Source of the DNA: BAIKAL-G1 sp943369525
GTDB lineage: Bacteria; Cyanobacteriota; Cyanobacteriia; PCC-6307; Cyanobiaceae
Assembly: GCA_943369525.1 (NCBI GenBank)
Contig: CALRNL020000002.1
Coordinates: forward strand, 186,001 to 250,000
Length of the DNA stretch: 64,000 nt
Reading direction: 5' to 3'
Positions within the stretch are counted from its first letter, which is position 1. Each line of letters opens with the position of its first letter. Shown here in pieces: positions 51,652 to 60,147 of the stretch. Made by a program: the position numbers and the translations under genes. The notes beneath the pieces are model-generated. The model worked only from the letters and a program-made list of their open reading frames with translations. It ran no database searches and was not told the DNA's origin.

Positions 51652-52845
51652 GTGACGATCACCAGCAGTCCGGTCATTGCTGCCCTGGTGACCTTTGCCA
51701 GCTCGGCCCTGGTCACCACTGGGGTGGTGCCGATCGTGCGCCGGGCTGGTCTGCGATGGGGCCTGATTGATCGGCCCGATTCCCGTAAGCAGCACACCAC
51801 GCCGATGGTGCGCCTGGGGGGCATCGGCATCGTCGCGGGCTTTGCCTTCACCCTGGCGCTGGTATGGGGCCTGGGCTGGTTTGGCAGCCTCGAAGCGGCC
51901 AAGGATCGCCTGATCTGGACCACCCTGGAGGGTTCCCTCTGCTTTTTCCTGATCGGCCTGGCCGATGACCTTTGGGCCCTGCCACCCCTGCCCCGGCTCG
52001 CGGCCCAAGTGGCGGTGGCGACGGCGGCCTGGAGCCAGGGGGTTCGGATCGGCGCCATTGATCTGCCGCTCGAATTGCTCCAGATCAGTCCTGATGCGCC
52101 CCTGGTCTTACCCGAGCCGCTCAGCCTGCTGGCCACCGTGATTTGGCTGGTGGGCATCACCAATGCGATCAACTGGCTTGATGGCCTCGATGGCCTGGCG
52201 GCTGGGGTGGCCGGCATCGGCGCCGTCGGGCTGGTGTCGGTGAGCTTCAGCCTGCACCAACCGGCAGCCGGCATCCTGGCGGCTGCCCTGGCTGGCTCCT
52301 GCTTCGGTTTTTTGCGCCACAACTTCAACCCGGCCCGGATCTTCATGGGCGACGGGGGGTCCTATTTCCTTGGCTTTGCCCTGGCGGCAATCAGCATCGT
52401 GGGGCCAGCCAAGGGCCTCACCACGGTGAGTTTGGTCTTGCCTCTATTGATCCTGTCCCTACCCCTTGCCGACATGTCGGCGGTGATCATGGGGCGCCTC
52501 AGCGCAGGCCGATCCCCCTTCCATCCCGATCGCCGCCACCTGCACCACCGCCTGCTGCGGGCCGGCTTCAGCCACCGCCGCACGGTGGTGCTGATTTATG
52601 CCTTTACCCAGTGGCTGGCCTCCCTGGCCCTGGTGCTGGCCAATGCCGAAATGCGGTTCCTCTGGTTGGCGCTTGCCACATCGGTGCTGATTGCGGTGGT
52701 GGTGGCCTGTCACCGCAGCCTGGAGCGGGACCGGGCCAGCGAGCTCCAGGCTGGGGCTCCAGACGCCCAGGTCGAAGCCGCCTCCGGCTCAGCGTTGGCG
52801 CCGAGCGATGTCAGTACCACCCGCGGCGATGGCCCCCTTGGCTGA
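51652..52845 (+). CDS. WecA/TagO-like undecaprenyl-phosphate GlcNAc-1-phosphate transferase
   Basis: 397 residues from GTG 51652. Polytopic MraY-family enzyme with the canonical DRPDSRKQHTTPMVRLGG loop, NAINWLDGLDGLAAG with catalytic Asp residues, HNFNPARIFMGDGGSYFLGF, and the HLHHRLLRAGFSHRR loop typical of WecA/TagO rather than MraY. It starts synthesis of lipid-linked surface polysaccharides by loading GlcNAc-1-P onto undecaprenyl phosphate. Eleven helices expected. A hydrophilic Ala/Ser tail of about 45 residues ends the protein. cinA starts 4 bases later, likely co-transcribed. Confidence 0.94.
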   Translation: MTITSSPVIAALVTFASSALVTTGVVPIVRRAGLRWGLIDRPDSRKQHTTPMVRLGGIGIVAGFAFTLALVWGLGWFGSLEAAKDRLIWTTLEGSLCFFLIGLADDLWALPPLPRLAAQVAVATAAWSQGVRIGAIDLPLELLQISPDAPLVLPEPLSLLATVIWLVGITNAINWLDGLDGLAAGVAGIGAVGLVSVSFSLHQPAAGILAAALAGSCFGFLRHNFNPARIFMGDGGSYFLGFALAAISIVGPAKGLTTVSLVLPLLILSLPLADMSAVIMGRLSAGRSPFHPDRRHLHHRLLRAGFSHRRTVVLIYAFTQWLASLALVLANAEMRFLWLALATSVLIAVVVACHRSLERDRASELQAGAPDAQVEAASGSALAPSDVSTTRGDGPLG

Positions 52846-52849
52846 TCCG

Positions 52850-54274
52850 ATGCCCAAGTCTTGGCGTGAAGATCCAGCCCCCTTGGCCTGCCCCGGGGCG
52901 GAGATCCTCTGCATCGGTACCGAGTTGCTCCTGGGCACGATCACCAATGGCAATGCCCGTTGGCTGGCCGAAGAACTGGCGGCCCTGGGGATCCCCCATT
53001 TCCGCCAGGGCGTGGTCGGCGACAACCGCGAGCGCCTGATTGGCCAGCTGCGCGAGGCGGCGGGCCGCTGCCAGCTGTTGATCACCACCGGCGGCCTCGG
53101 TCCCACCCCCGACGACCTGACTACGGAGGCGATCGCCGCGGCCTTTGGGGCCCCCCTGGTGGAGCAGGCCGAGGTCTGGGCCGATATCAAGGCCAAAATG
53201 GCCATCCGCGGCCGGGTGACTTCCCCGAGTAACCGCAAGCAGGCCCTGCTGCCGCTAGGGGCAGCGGTGCTGCCCAACCCCACTGGCACAGCTCCCGGCA
53301 TGATCTGGAGCCCCAAACCGCCGGAGCCGGGGTTCCCGATCTGCCCTGGCTTCACCGTGCTGACCTTCCCGGGCGTGCCCAGTGAGCTAAGGGCCATGTG
53401 GGCCGCCACGGCCGCGCCCTGGTTGCGCCAGGCGGGCCTGGCCCAGGGCGTGTTCGCCAGCCGCATCCTCCGCTTCTGGGGGGTGGCCGAATCGAGCCTG
53501 GCCGAATCGGTGGCCGACCTTCTGGCCCTGGAGAACCCCACCGTGGCCCCCTATGCCGGTGCCGGCGAGGTCAAGCTGCGCATCACCGCTCGAGCCGACA
53601 CGCCCCAGGCGGCGGCGGCCTTGCTGCTGCCGGTGGAAGCGGAGTTGCGCCAGCGCAGCGGCGCCCATTGCTACGGCGCCGATGGCGATTCGCTCGCCTC
53701 GGTGCTGATCGATCGCCTGCGTCAACGGGGCGAAACCCTGGCGGTGGCCGAGTCCTGCACCGGCGGCGGCCTCGGGGCGGCCCTGGCGGCCGTGCCGGGG
53801 GCGTCCGATGTGTTCCTTGGCGGCGTGATTGCCTACGCCAACGCCCTGAAACAGGTGCTGCTAGGGGTGCCAGCGGACCTGCTCGAACGCCATGGGGCCG
53901 TGAGTGATCCCGTGGCCCGGGCGATGGCCGCAGGGGTTCAACGCTGCACCGGTGCCACCTGGACGATCGCCGTGACGGGCATTGCGGGCCCGGCGGGCGG
54001 CAGCGCCGAAAAACCGGTAGGCACGGTTTTCATGGCTATTTCTGGGCCCATGGCTGTTTCTGCGCCCATGGCTGTTTCTGCGCCCATGGCTGTGGCAGGG
54101 CCCATGGCTGGCGCCGAGGTGGATTGCCATTCGGGCCTGTGGCAGGCAGGGGCTACCCGGGGGCGGGCCTGGATCCAGGCGGTGGGCGCCGGTGAAGCCC
54201 TTAATCGCTTGCGCGTGCGGCTCGACGGCCTCACGACGGATTCCTCACCAGGCGGCCAGCGGCCTCAGTTTTAG
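52850..54274 (+). CDS. cinA: Competence/damage-inducible protein CinA (MoCF-like + NMN deamidase)
   Basis: 474 residues from ATG 52850; an in-frame ATG at 52829 overlaps the previous gene. The N-terminal COG1058 domain has CIGTELLLGTITNGNARWLA, LITTGGLGPTPDDLTTEAIA and VLTFPGVPSELRAMW. The C-terminal CinA/PncC domain has VAESCTGGGLGAALAAVPGA and WTIAVTGIAGPAGGSAEKPV. It probably recycles NMN and hydrolyses ADP-ribose. An unusual tandem insertion of the six-residue unit MAVSAP-like (four copies, 54032-54103) interrupts the PncC domain near its C-terminus, directly after KPVGTVF. Confidence 0.95.
   Translation: MPKSWREDPAPLACPGAEILCIGTELLLGTITNGNARWLAEELAALGIPHFRQGVVGDNRERLIGQLREAAGRCQLLITTGGLGPTPDDLTTEAIAAAFGAPLVEQAEVWADIKAKMAIRGRVTSPSNRKQALLPLGAAVLPNPTGTAPGMIWSPKPPEPGFPICPGFTVLTFPGVPSELRAMWAATAAPWLRQAGLAQGVFASRILRFWGVAESSLAESVADLLALENPTVAPYAGAGEVKLRITARADTPQAAAALLLPVEAELRQRSGAHCYGADGDSLASVLIDRLRQRGETLAVAESCTGGGLGAALAAVPGASDVFLGGVIAYANALKQVLLGVPADLLERHGAVSDPVARAMAAGVQRCTGATWTIAVTGIAGPAGGSAEKPVGTVFMAISGPMAVSAPMAVSAPMAVAGPMAGAEVDCHSGLWQAGATRGRAWIQAVGAGEALNRLRVRLDGLTTDSSPGGQRPQF
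54032..54115 (+). repeat. 18-base tandem repeat inside cinA
   Basis: Four full units of ATGGCTGTTTCTGCGCCC (units at 54032, 54050, 54068, 54086; the second and third identical, others with 3-5 changes) and a partial fifth. All are in-frame and encode MAISGP, MAVSAP, MAVSAP, MAVAGP, MAGA. The unit length is a multiple of three, so expansion would not break the frame. Confidence 0.9.
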
Positions 54275-54300
54275 GCTGGTTTCCAGATTGGGGAACGTTC

Positions 54301-55710
54301 TTGAGCGCCGGCACCCTCTACGACAAGGTCTGGGATCTCCACCGGGTTGCCGATCTTCCCGGTGGCTCCACCCAGCTATTCATCGGCCTGCATCTCATCC
54401 ATGAGGTGACCACTCCCCAGGCCTTTGCTGGCCTGCGCGACCTCGGCCTGACCGTGCTCCATCCCGAGCGCACCATGGCCACGGTCGATCACATCGTGCC
54501 CACCACCTCCCAGGCCCGGCCGTTCGCCGACCCCCTGGCCGAAGCGATGCTGGAAACCCTGGAGCGCAATTGCGCCGACCACGGCATCACCCTGCATGGG
54601 CTGGGCAGTGGCCGCCAGGGGATCGTGCATGTGATCGCCCCCGAATTGGGCCTCACCCAGCCCGGTATGACCGTGGCCTGCGGCGATTCCCACACCTCCA
54701 CCCACGGCGCCTTTGGCGCGATCGCCTTTGGCATCGGTACCAGCCAGGTGCGCGATGTGCTGGCCAGCCAAAGCCTGGCCATGACCAAGCTCAAGGTGCG
54801 CCGTATTTGGGTGGGCGGCCAGCTGCAGCGCGGTGTCTATGCCAAGGACCTGGTGCTGCATGTGATCCGCAGCCTCGGGGTGAAGGCTGGGGTGGGCTAC
54901 GCCTACGAATTTGCCGGCCCCGCCATCGAGGCCCTGTCGATGGAGGAGCGCATGACCCTCTGCAACATGGCGATCGAGGGCGGCGCCCGCTGCGGCTACG
55001 TCAACCCCGACGCCACCACCTTTGCCTACCTGGAGGGCCGGCCCTACGCGCCCGCCGGGGCTGGCTGGGAGCGGGCGGTGGCCTGGTGGCAAAGCCTGGC
55101 CAGTGGCGCCGATGCGGTGTTTGATGACCAGGTGGACTTTGATGCCACCACGATTGCGCCGACCATTACCTGGGGTATCACCCCGGGCCAGGGCATCGGT
55201 GTGGATGAGTCAGTGCCCAGCCTGGAGCAGACCGAGCCGGATGAGCGGCCAATCGCCGAGGAGGCCTACCGCTACATGGACCTGGCGCCGGGGACCCCAA
55301 TTGCCGGGCTCGCCGTGGATGTCTGCTTCATCGGTAGCTGCACCAACGGCCGCCTCAGTGATCTCCAGGCCGCGGCGGCCGTGGCTAAGGGTCGCCAGGT
55401 GGCTGCTGGGATCACGGCCTTTGTGGTGCCGGGTTCGGAACAGGTGGCTGCTGCTGCGGAGGCCGAGGGGCTGGATGTGGTGTTCCGCGAGGCCGGCTTC
55501 CAGTGGCGGGAACCGGGCTGCTCGATGTGCCTGGCGATGAACCCGGACCGGCTCGAAGGCCGCCAGATCAGCGCCAGCTCCAGTAACCGCAACTTCAAGG
55601 GCCGCCAGGGCTCCGCCACGGGCCGCACCCTGTTGATGAGTCCGGCCATGGTGGCGGCTGCCGCCGTGTCCGGCCATGTGGCCGATGTGCGCTTGCTGCT
55701 GAACTCCTGA
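54301..55710 (+). CDS. leuC: 3-isopropylmalate dehydratase large subunit
   Basis: 469 residues from TTG 54301, the family start (SAGTLYDKVWDLHRVADLPG). The aconitase fold shows MTVACGDSHTSTHGAFGAIA, DVCFIGSCTNGRLSDLQ and REPGCSMCLAMNPD, the last two carrying the three Cys of the [4Fe-4S] cluster, plus RNFKGRQGSATGRTLLMSP. It isomerises 2- to 3-isopropylmalate in leucine synthesis with LeuD. leuD follows 114 bases on, same strand. The TTG start lies 26 bases past cinA. Confidence 0.97.
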   Translation: MSAGTLYDKVWDLHRVADLPGGSTQLFIGLHLIHEVTTPQAFAGLRDLGLTVLHPERTMATVDHIVPTTSQARPFADPLAEAMLETLERNCADHGITLHGLGSGRQGIVHVIAPELGLTQPGMTVACGDSHTSTHGAFGAIAFGIGTSQVRDVLASQSLAMTKLKVRRIWVGGQLQRGVYAKDLVLHVIRSLGVKAGVGYAYEFAGPAIEALSMEERMTLCNMAIEGGARCGYVNPDATTFAYLEGRPYAPAGAGWERAVAWWQSLASGADAVFDDQVDFDATTIAPTITWGITPGQGIGVDESVPSLEQTEPDERPIAEEAYRYMDLAPGTPIAGLAVDVCFIGSCTNGRLSDLQAAAAVAKGRQVAAGITAFVVPGSEQVAAAAEAEGLDVVFREAGFQWREPGCSMCLAMNPDRLEGRQISASSSNRNFKGRQGSATGRTLLMSPAMVAAAAVSGHVADVRLLLNS

Positions 55711-55824
55711 CCGACCGGCCGCTCTGAAGCATCGAGCTGATCCCCGCGGGGCCTGTCCGAGCTCCCCTCTCCTCTGGCCCTTAAGCCAGCCACTTTTCCA
55801 GCCCGTCCGATCCCCGATCCCGCC

Positions 55825-56460
55825 ATGACCAGTGCTGCCCTTGCCTCCCCGCTGCCCGCGGGGCCGATCACCCAGGTCAGGGGCCGCGCCCTGGTGCTGC
55901 GCGGGGATGACATCGACACCGATCGGATCATCCCGGCCCGCTTCCTCAAGTGCGTCACCTTTGATGGCCTCGGCCAGCAGGTGTTTGCCGATGATCGGAT
56001 CGAGCTCCAGGGTGCCCATCCCTTTGATCGGCCCGAACACCAGGGGGCGCGCTTGCTACTGGTGAACCGCAATTTCGGCTGTGGCTCCAGCCGGGAGCAT
56101 GCCCCCCAAGCCCTGATGCGTTGGGGGATTCGTGCCGTGGTCGGCGAGAGCTTCGCCGAAATCTTCTATGGCAACTGCCTGGCCTTGGGCATCCCCTGCC
56201 TCACCGCCCCCCACGACCGAATGCTGGCGATTCAGGCGGCGGCTGCGGCCGAGCCTGCGGGCGAGTTTGGGCTGGAGGTGGCCAGCGCCAGCTTGCGCTC
56301 CAGCCATTCGGAGGCCAGTTGGCAGCTGGAGCTGCCTCCCGGACCGCGCCAGATGCTCAGCACCGGCCAGTGGGATGGCACTGGCCAGCTGGTTGCCAAT
56401 GGGGCGGCCCTAGCGGCAACGGCCGCCCGGTTGCCCTACATGACCCATTTCGCCGCCTAA
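55825..56460 (+). CDS. leuD: 3-isopropylmalate dehydratase small subunit
   Basis: 211 residues from ATG 55825. The swivel domain of the LeuCD enzyme. Motifs: DDIDTDRIIPARFLKCVTFD, LVNRNFGCGSSREHAPQAL and AVVGESFAEIFYGNCLALGI. The first 20 residues are Ala/Pro-rich, preceding the fold. The C-terminus is complete, ending in MTHFAA. The 114-base gap to leuC contains no other gene. Convergent with the DUF3769 gene 68 bases later. Confidence 0.97.
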   Translation: MTSAALASPLPAGPITQVRGRALVLRGDDIDTDRIIPARFLKCVTFDGLGQQVFADDRIELQGAHPFDRPEHQGARLLLVNRNFGCGSSREHAPQALMRWGIRAVVGESFAEIFYGNCLALGIPCLTAPHDRMLAIQAAAAAEPAGEFGLEVASASLRSSHSEASWQLELPPGPRQMLSTGQWDGTGQLVANGAALAATAARLPYMTHFAA

Positions 56461-56528
56461 CGGCTTTGGGGGCTGCATGGGCTGGTTGGGATGGACTCCT
56501 GGCTAGCCCTTGTATGGCCTCCCGGGCC

Positions 56529-59500
56529 TCAGAAAGGCCTGCTGCGGGCACTCTGGGCCGTGCTGGGTTGGTAGGGCACGAAGGGCACTCCGGTGCCGCC
56601 GAAGTTGAAATCGTGCAGCTTGACGCGGATGCCCCCCAGCTGTTCGTAGGGGCTGTAATAAATCCCCAGCTCGTAGGAGCGCCGCTGCCAACGCAGCTCC
56701 ACGTAGGAGCCGGTGACATTGCCGTAGTAAGGGGAATTGGGGTCGATGTTCAAGCCGATGCCGCCGTTGAACACCAGCGGCCCCACGAGTTGCTGGGTAA
56801 GGCCAACGCCGATCGTGCCTAGATCCACCAACTGATCAAAACTTAAGGGGCTTTGGCCCGTGCGCCGGCTGCCACCGCCAGTGATCGTGATCTGGGTGTA
56901 ATCCAGAAAGGGCTTCGTGAAGTGTCCTAGGGTTAGGGTGGGGCCACCGGAGATGCTGTAAGCATTCTGTACGTCGCCGTTGCTGTAGTTGAACAGGCTC
57001 ATCGACAGGTTGGTATTTAGGCTCAGGCCAGGTATCACCGGCACGGGCGAATAGGGATAGGTGCTCGCCAGGCTGGGATCGAGCGGTTGGCCAGTCCAGA
57101 TTGGCAAAGAACTGTTCAGCGAGGCAAACACGCTGCTGCGCGAGAAACTGGCAATCGTGGTGCTGCCAAAGAGATTGCCCGAGAAGGTGCCGTAGCCGAT
57201 GCGGGCGTAGTAGCTGTTGCTGATTGCGCCGAGGTTGGGCAGGGCCTTGTTCTGCTCCAACGAGACGCCAATGGCCGAATAGATGTCCTGTTCGCCGAGG
57301 GAGCCGTTCCAGATGCGGTAGCGATAGGCGCCGTAGAAGCGCGTGGTGATTTCGCCCAGCAGGGGCAGGGAAATGGGGCGGTTCAGTTCGCCCCAGCTGC
57401 GGATGCCGTTGGCGAAGTTGCTGGGATCGAGGGTGGAGGCGTTCAGGGTGATGTCGCTGTTGAAACCAAGCAGGGGTCCCCGCAGGCGGGCCACCACGCC
57501 AAATAAATCGCCAATGCGCGTGGGTTGGCTGCTGGGGGGATTGCCCGCCGGCTGGCCTGGAAGGACGTAGCTGGTGGTGCTGCCATTGAGGGCCCGTTGC
57601 ACCATGAACTGGGGCTGCAGTTCCAGCTGGGTGCGGGCTCCCAGCTTAATCGGTTTGAAGTTATGGCCGATGTAGAAGCCATTGCGATCGGTGCCATCGC
57701 TGGCAAGCACCCAGCGGTTGTCCACATCCTTTTTCTTCTTGAAGACCAGGTTGTTTTGGAGGGGAAGGGGCAGGCGATCCTCCAGGATCAGGCGGTTGCG
57801 CTTCGCCTGGATCACCGTGTCGCCATTGGCGCGTATCCGTGCCTCCACAGCTTCGGCATCCACCCAGGACTGGGCCGGCGTGAATGGATCGTTGCTGAAG
57901 GCGACCCGATCGCCCCGCCAGCCTTCCGGGCTGAGGGCCAGGGTTGCGGCCTGGAAGCGCCAGCGGCTGACCGTGCCAGTCACGAGCTGGCTGTTGGCCG
58001 TAGTGCGGATCGATTGAATCTGGACCGGCCTGGCCCCGCCGTAGGTGTTGACCTCGGTGGGAGTGGCGAACGTGCCGGTGATCCCGGCCCGTTGCTGGGC
58101 CGAGAGGCTGCCGCGGTAATTCAGGGCCGTGATCCGTTGATCAACACTGGCATCAATGGCCTGCTGCCGCAGGGCTTCGGCCTGGGCTGGGGCCACCGAA
58201 CTTGGCGCAGGGCCCCTGGCTTGGGCCGCAGGGCCGCTGGCTTGGGCCGTAGGGGCGGGGGCTGCTAGGCCCTGGCCGGGCGGCCCCATGGCCACATCAT
58301 TGAGGACCTCGCCCAGGGGCTTGGGCCGGACCCGGTTGCCCCGGCCCGGATCGTCGCAGCCCAGGGGCGGCTCCATCGCCAGCTTCTGGCGTGGTGCAGG
58401 GGAAGAACCAAAGCGATAGCGTAGACCGATCAGATAGGCATTGCTGCCCTCGGACACGCCGCCATAGGTGCCGTAGGCACCGGAGCGGTGGTGCACCCGG
58501 CCCACCAAAGACCATTGGGGCGCCACCAGGGCCTCGATTTCAAAGCCGAGGTAGTTGAGGAACTGGGTGTAGTTCTGGCGAAAGGTTTTCTCGTAGTTGC
58601 TGGGCGTGCTCAGCCAGCTCACCCCCTCCACAAAGGCCAGGCTCAGCCAGGGTTGGACCCAGAGGCGCACCCCCAGGCCGGTGGTGATTTCGCCGAAGGT
58701 TTGGGCTGGGGAATTGGCGAATTTGACGTTCTGGTTGAACTCACCGCCCGCCTGCTGCAGGGCGCCATGGCCCAAAAGGTTGCTATCCCATTCCAGGGCC
58801 ACCGGGCCGGCAGCGATTAGACGCTTGGTAAACCCGAGGCCTAGTTCGTATTCGGGCCGCAGACGCCCTTTGAATTGGAACGTTTCGCCGAAGTTGGAAT
58901 CGATGCTCTGGCCTCCCCAGAGGGTCACGGCCAGGGGGTGGGGGTGCCAGTTGGGGATCGGCGGCAGCAGGAGCGGGCAGGCCATGGAGAGGGCCTGGGG
59001 CGCGAGGGCCACCGGCGGCATGGTCCAGTCGTTGATCGCTAGGGGGCGGATTGTGGCGGCCCCGCTGCGGTAGCTCTCCACCGCGCTAGCGGGGTTCAGC
59101 CCAGTAAGGGCCAAGGGTTGCCTGGCTAGGGCCTGCAGCACCTGGGCCCCGGGGAGGGGGGTGCTGCTGGCCACGGCTGCCGGGCTGCCATCGGCCACGG
59201 CAACGCTGGCCTGGCGGCTCAGCAACGGATCGGGGTTCTCCCAGTAGCTGAGCGGTAGTAGGGCCCCACTGGGTTGGCGTGCCAGGTCGAAGTCCGACTC
59301 GGCGGTCTCCAGGTCGAGCACGCCGTAGACATCTTCCAGCTCCCCCGTGGCCTGGATCAGGTTGAAGCGCAGGCGGCTGGCCTGGAGGTACCCATGGCCC
59401 CGCTGGAAGCGCACGCTGCCGCTGGCATAGAGCGTGCGGCTAGTGGGGTCGAACTCGAGCCGATCGGCCAGCAGGCGGCCGCCATTGAGCAGGGCCTTGA

Positions 59501-59840
59501 CCTGGCCCGTGGCGACGAACCGGTTGAGCAGCAGGTCAAAGCCTTGCTGGTCGGCCCGTAGTTCCAGCTCTAGGGGAGGGGACTGCTCGGAGCTTGCCGG
59601 GGTGAGCGGGCGGCCCGGCGCAGCCGTGGGCTGGGATTGGTTGGGGGCTGGGGTTTGGACCGGGGCCGACTGGTCCAGGACGCGGGCTCCAGAAGCCTGG
59701 GGAGCCTGGGTTGCTGTCGCCGCCGGTTCAGGGCCTGCCGCGCCGGGGGACTGGGGCTGGGCGCCTGCTGGGGGCAGGGCCACCAGCAGTGCCGATCCCA
59801 TCGCCGCAAATGTCCAACAAGACAGGGTGGGCGAGGGCAC
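56529..59840 (-). CDS. DUF3769 / LptD-like outer-membrane protein
   Basis: 1103 residues from GTG 59840. A signal peptide (MGSALLVALPPAGAQP after the initial tail) is followed by an Ala/Pro-rich linker of about 80 residues. An OstA/LptA-like beta domain follows (LLNGGRLLADRLEFDPTSRT, YASGSVRFQRGHGYLQASRL). The rest is a long beta-rich region with alternating polar/hydrophobic strands and an aromatic end (VKLHDFNFGGTGVPFVPYQP), as expected for an outer-membrane barrel. Cyanobacterial DUF3769 proteins are the presumed LptD counterparts delivering lipopolysaccharide. A low-complexity Ala/Gln/Gly block (AAPAPTAQASGPAAQARGPA) lies mid-protein. ATG 59801 is an alternative start. Confidence 0.88.
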   Translation of the reverse strand: MPSPTLSCWTFAAMGSALLVALPPAGAQPQSPGAAGPEPAATATQAPQASGARVLDQSAPVQTPAPNQSQPTAAPGRPLTPASSEQSPPLELELRADQQGFDLLLNRFVATGQVKALLNGGRLLADRLEFDPTSRTLYASGSVRFQRGHGYLQASRLRFNLIQATGELEDVYGVLDLETAESDFDLARQPSGALLPLSYWENPDPLLSRQASVAVADGSPAAVASSTPLPGAQVLQALARQPLALTGLNPASAVESYRSGAATIRPLAINDWTMPPVALAPQALSMACPLLLPPIPNWHPHPLAVTLWGGQSIDSNFGETFQFKGRLRPEYELGLGFTKRLIAAGPVALEWDSNLLGHGALQQAGGEFNQNVKFANSPAQTFGEITTGLGVRLWVQPWLSLAFVEGVSWLSTPSNYEKTFRQNYTQFLNYLGFEIEALVAPQWSLVGRVHHRSGAYGTYGGVSEGSNAYLIGLRYRFGSSPAPRQKLAMEPPLGCDDPGRGNRVRPKPLGEVLNDVAMGPPGQGLAAPAPTAQASGPAAQARGPAPSSVAPAQAEALRQQAIDASVDQRITALNYRGSLSAQQRAGITGTFATPTEVNTYGGARPVQIQSIRTTANSQLVTGTVSRWRFQAATLALSPEGWRGDRVAFSNDPFTPAQSWVDAEAVEARIRANGDTVIQAKRNRLILEDRLPLPLQNNLVFKKKKDVDNRWVLASDGTDRNGFYIGHNFKPIKLGARTQLELQPQFMVQRALNGSTTSYVLPGQPAGNPPSSQPTRIGDLFGVVARLRGPLLGFNSDITLNASTLDPSNFANGIRSWGELNRPISLPLLGEITTRFYGAYRYRIWNGSLGEQDIYSAIGVSLEQNKALPNLGAISNSYYARIGYGTFSGNLFGSTTIASFSRSSVFASLNSSLPIWTGQPLDPSLASTYPYSPVPVIPGLSLNTNLSMSLFNYSNGDVQNAYSISGGPTLTLGHFTKPFLDYTQITITGGGSRRTGQSPLSFDQLVDLGTIGVGLTQQLVGPLVFNGGIGLNIDPNSPYYGNVTGSYVELRWQRRSYELGIYYSPYEQLGGIRVKLHDFNFGGTGVPFVPYQPSTAQSARSRPF

Positions 59841-59926
59841 CGACGATGCGGAAACGGCGCCGATCCTGCCATGGGGTCTGGATCAGAACCAGGTGGCCAG
59901 GACCGGTTTGTGGTTCCGGTTGGGAT

Positions 59927-60046
59927 TCAGTCTTCCAAGTCCTTGCGGCTGGGGGTGCGGGTGGGATCGCTGGCCAGGAAGCCGAAGACGAAGATCCCGA
60001 TGAAGAAGAAAACGACTGAATAAACCGAGATCTTGAGGGCGAGCAT
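59927..60046 (-). CDS. psbI: Photosystem II reaction center protein I
   Basis: 39-residue ORF read by eye: MLALKISVYSVVFFFIGIFV then FGFLASDPTRTPSRKDLED. This is a full PsbI match: a single N-terminal helix and the conserved FGFL..DP.R.P.RKDLE tail. PsbI is an early D1 partner in reaction-centre assembly. It stands alone, between the convergent-side DUF3769 gene (86 bases after the psbI stop) and the divergent mannosidase gene (101 bases from its start), so it has its own promoter in that short gap. Confidence 0.97.
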   Translation of the reverse strand: MLALKISVYSVVFFFIGIFVFGFLASDPTRTPSRKDLED

Positions 60047-60147
60047 GGTCCGTCCGGCGGGTGACAGGGAGTGACAGGCGCCAGGTGGGCCCTGGGACGA
60101 CCCTGCGGCAGCCGCATCATCCTATGGGTCACAGATGGCGGTGATCG

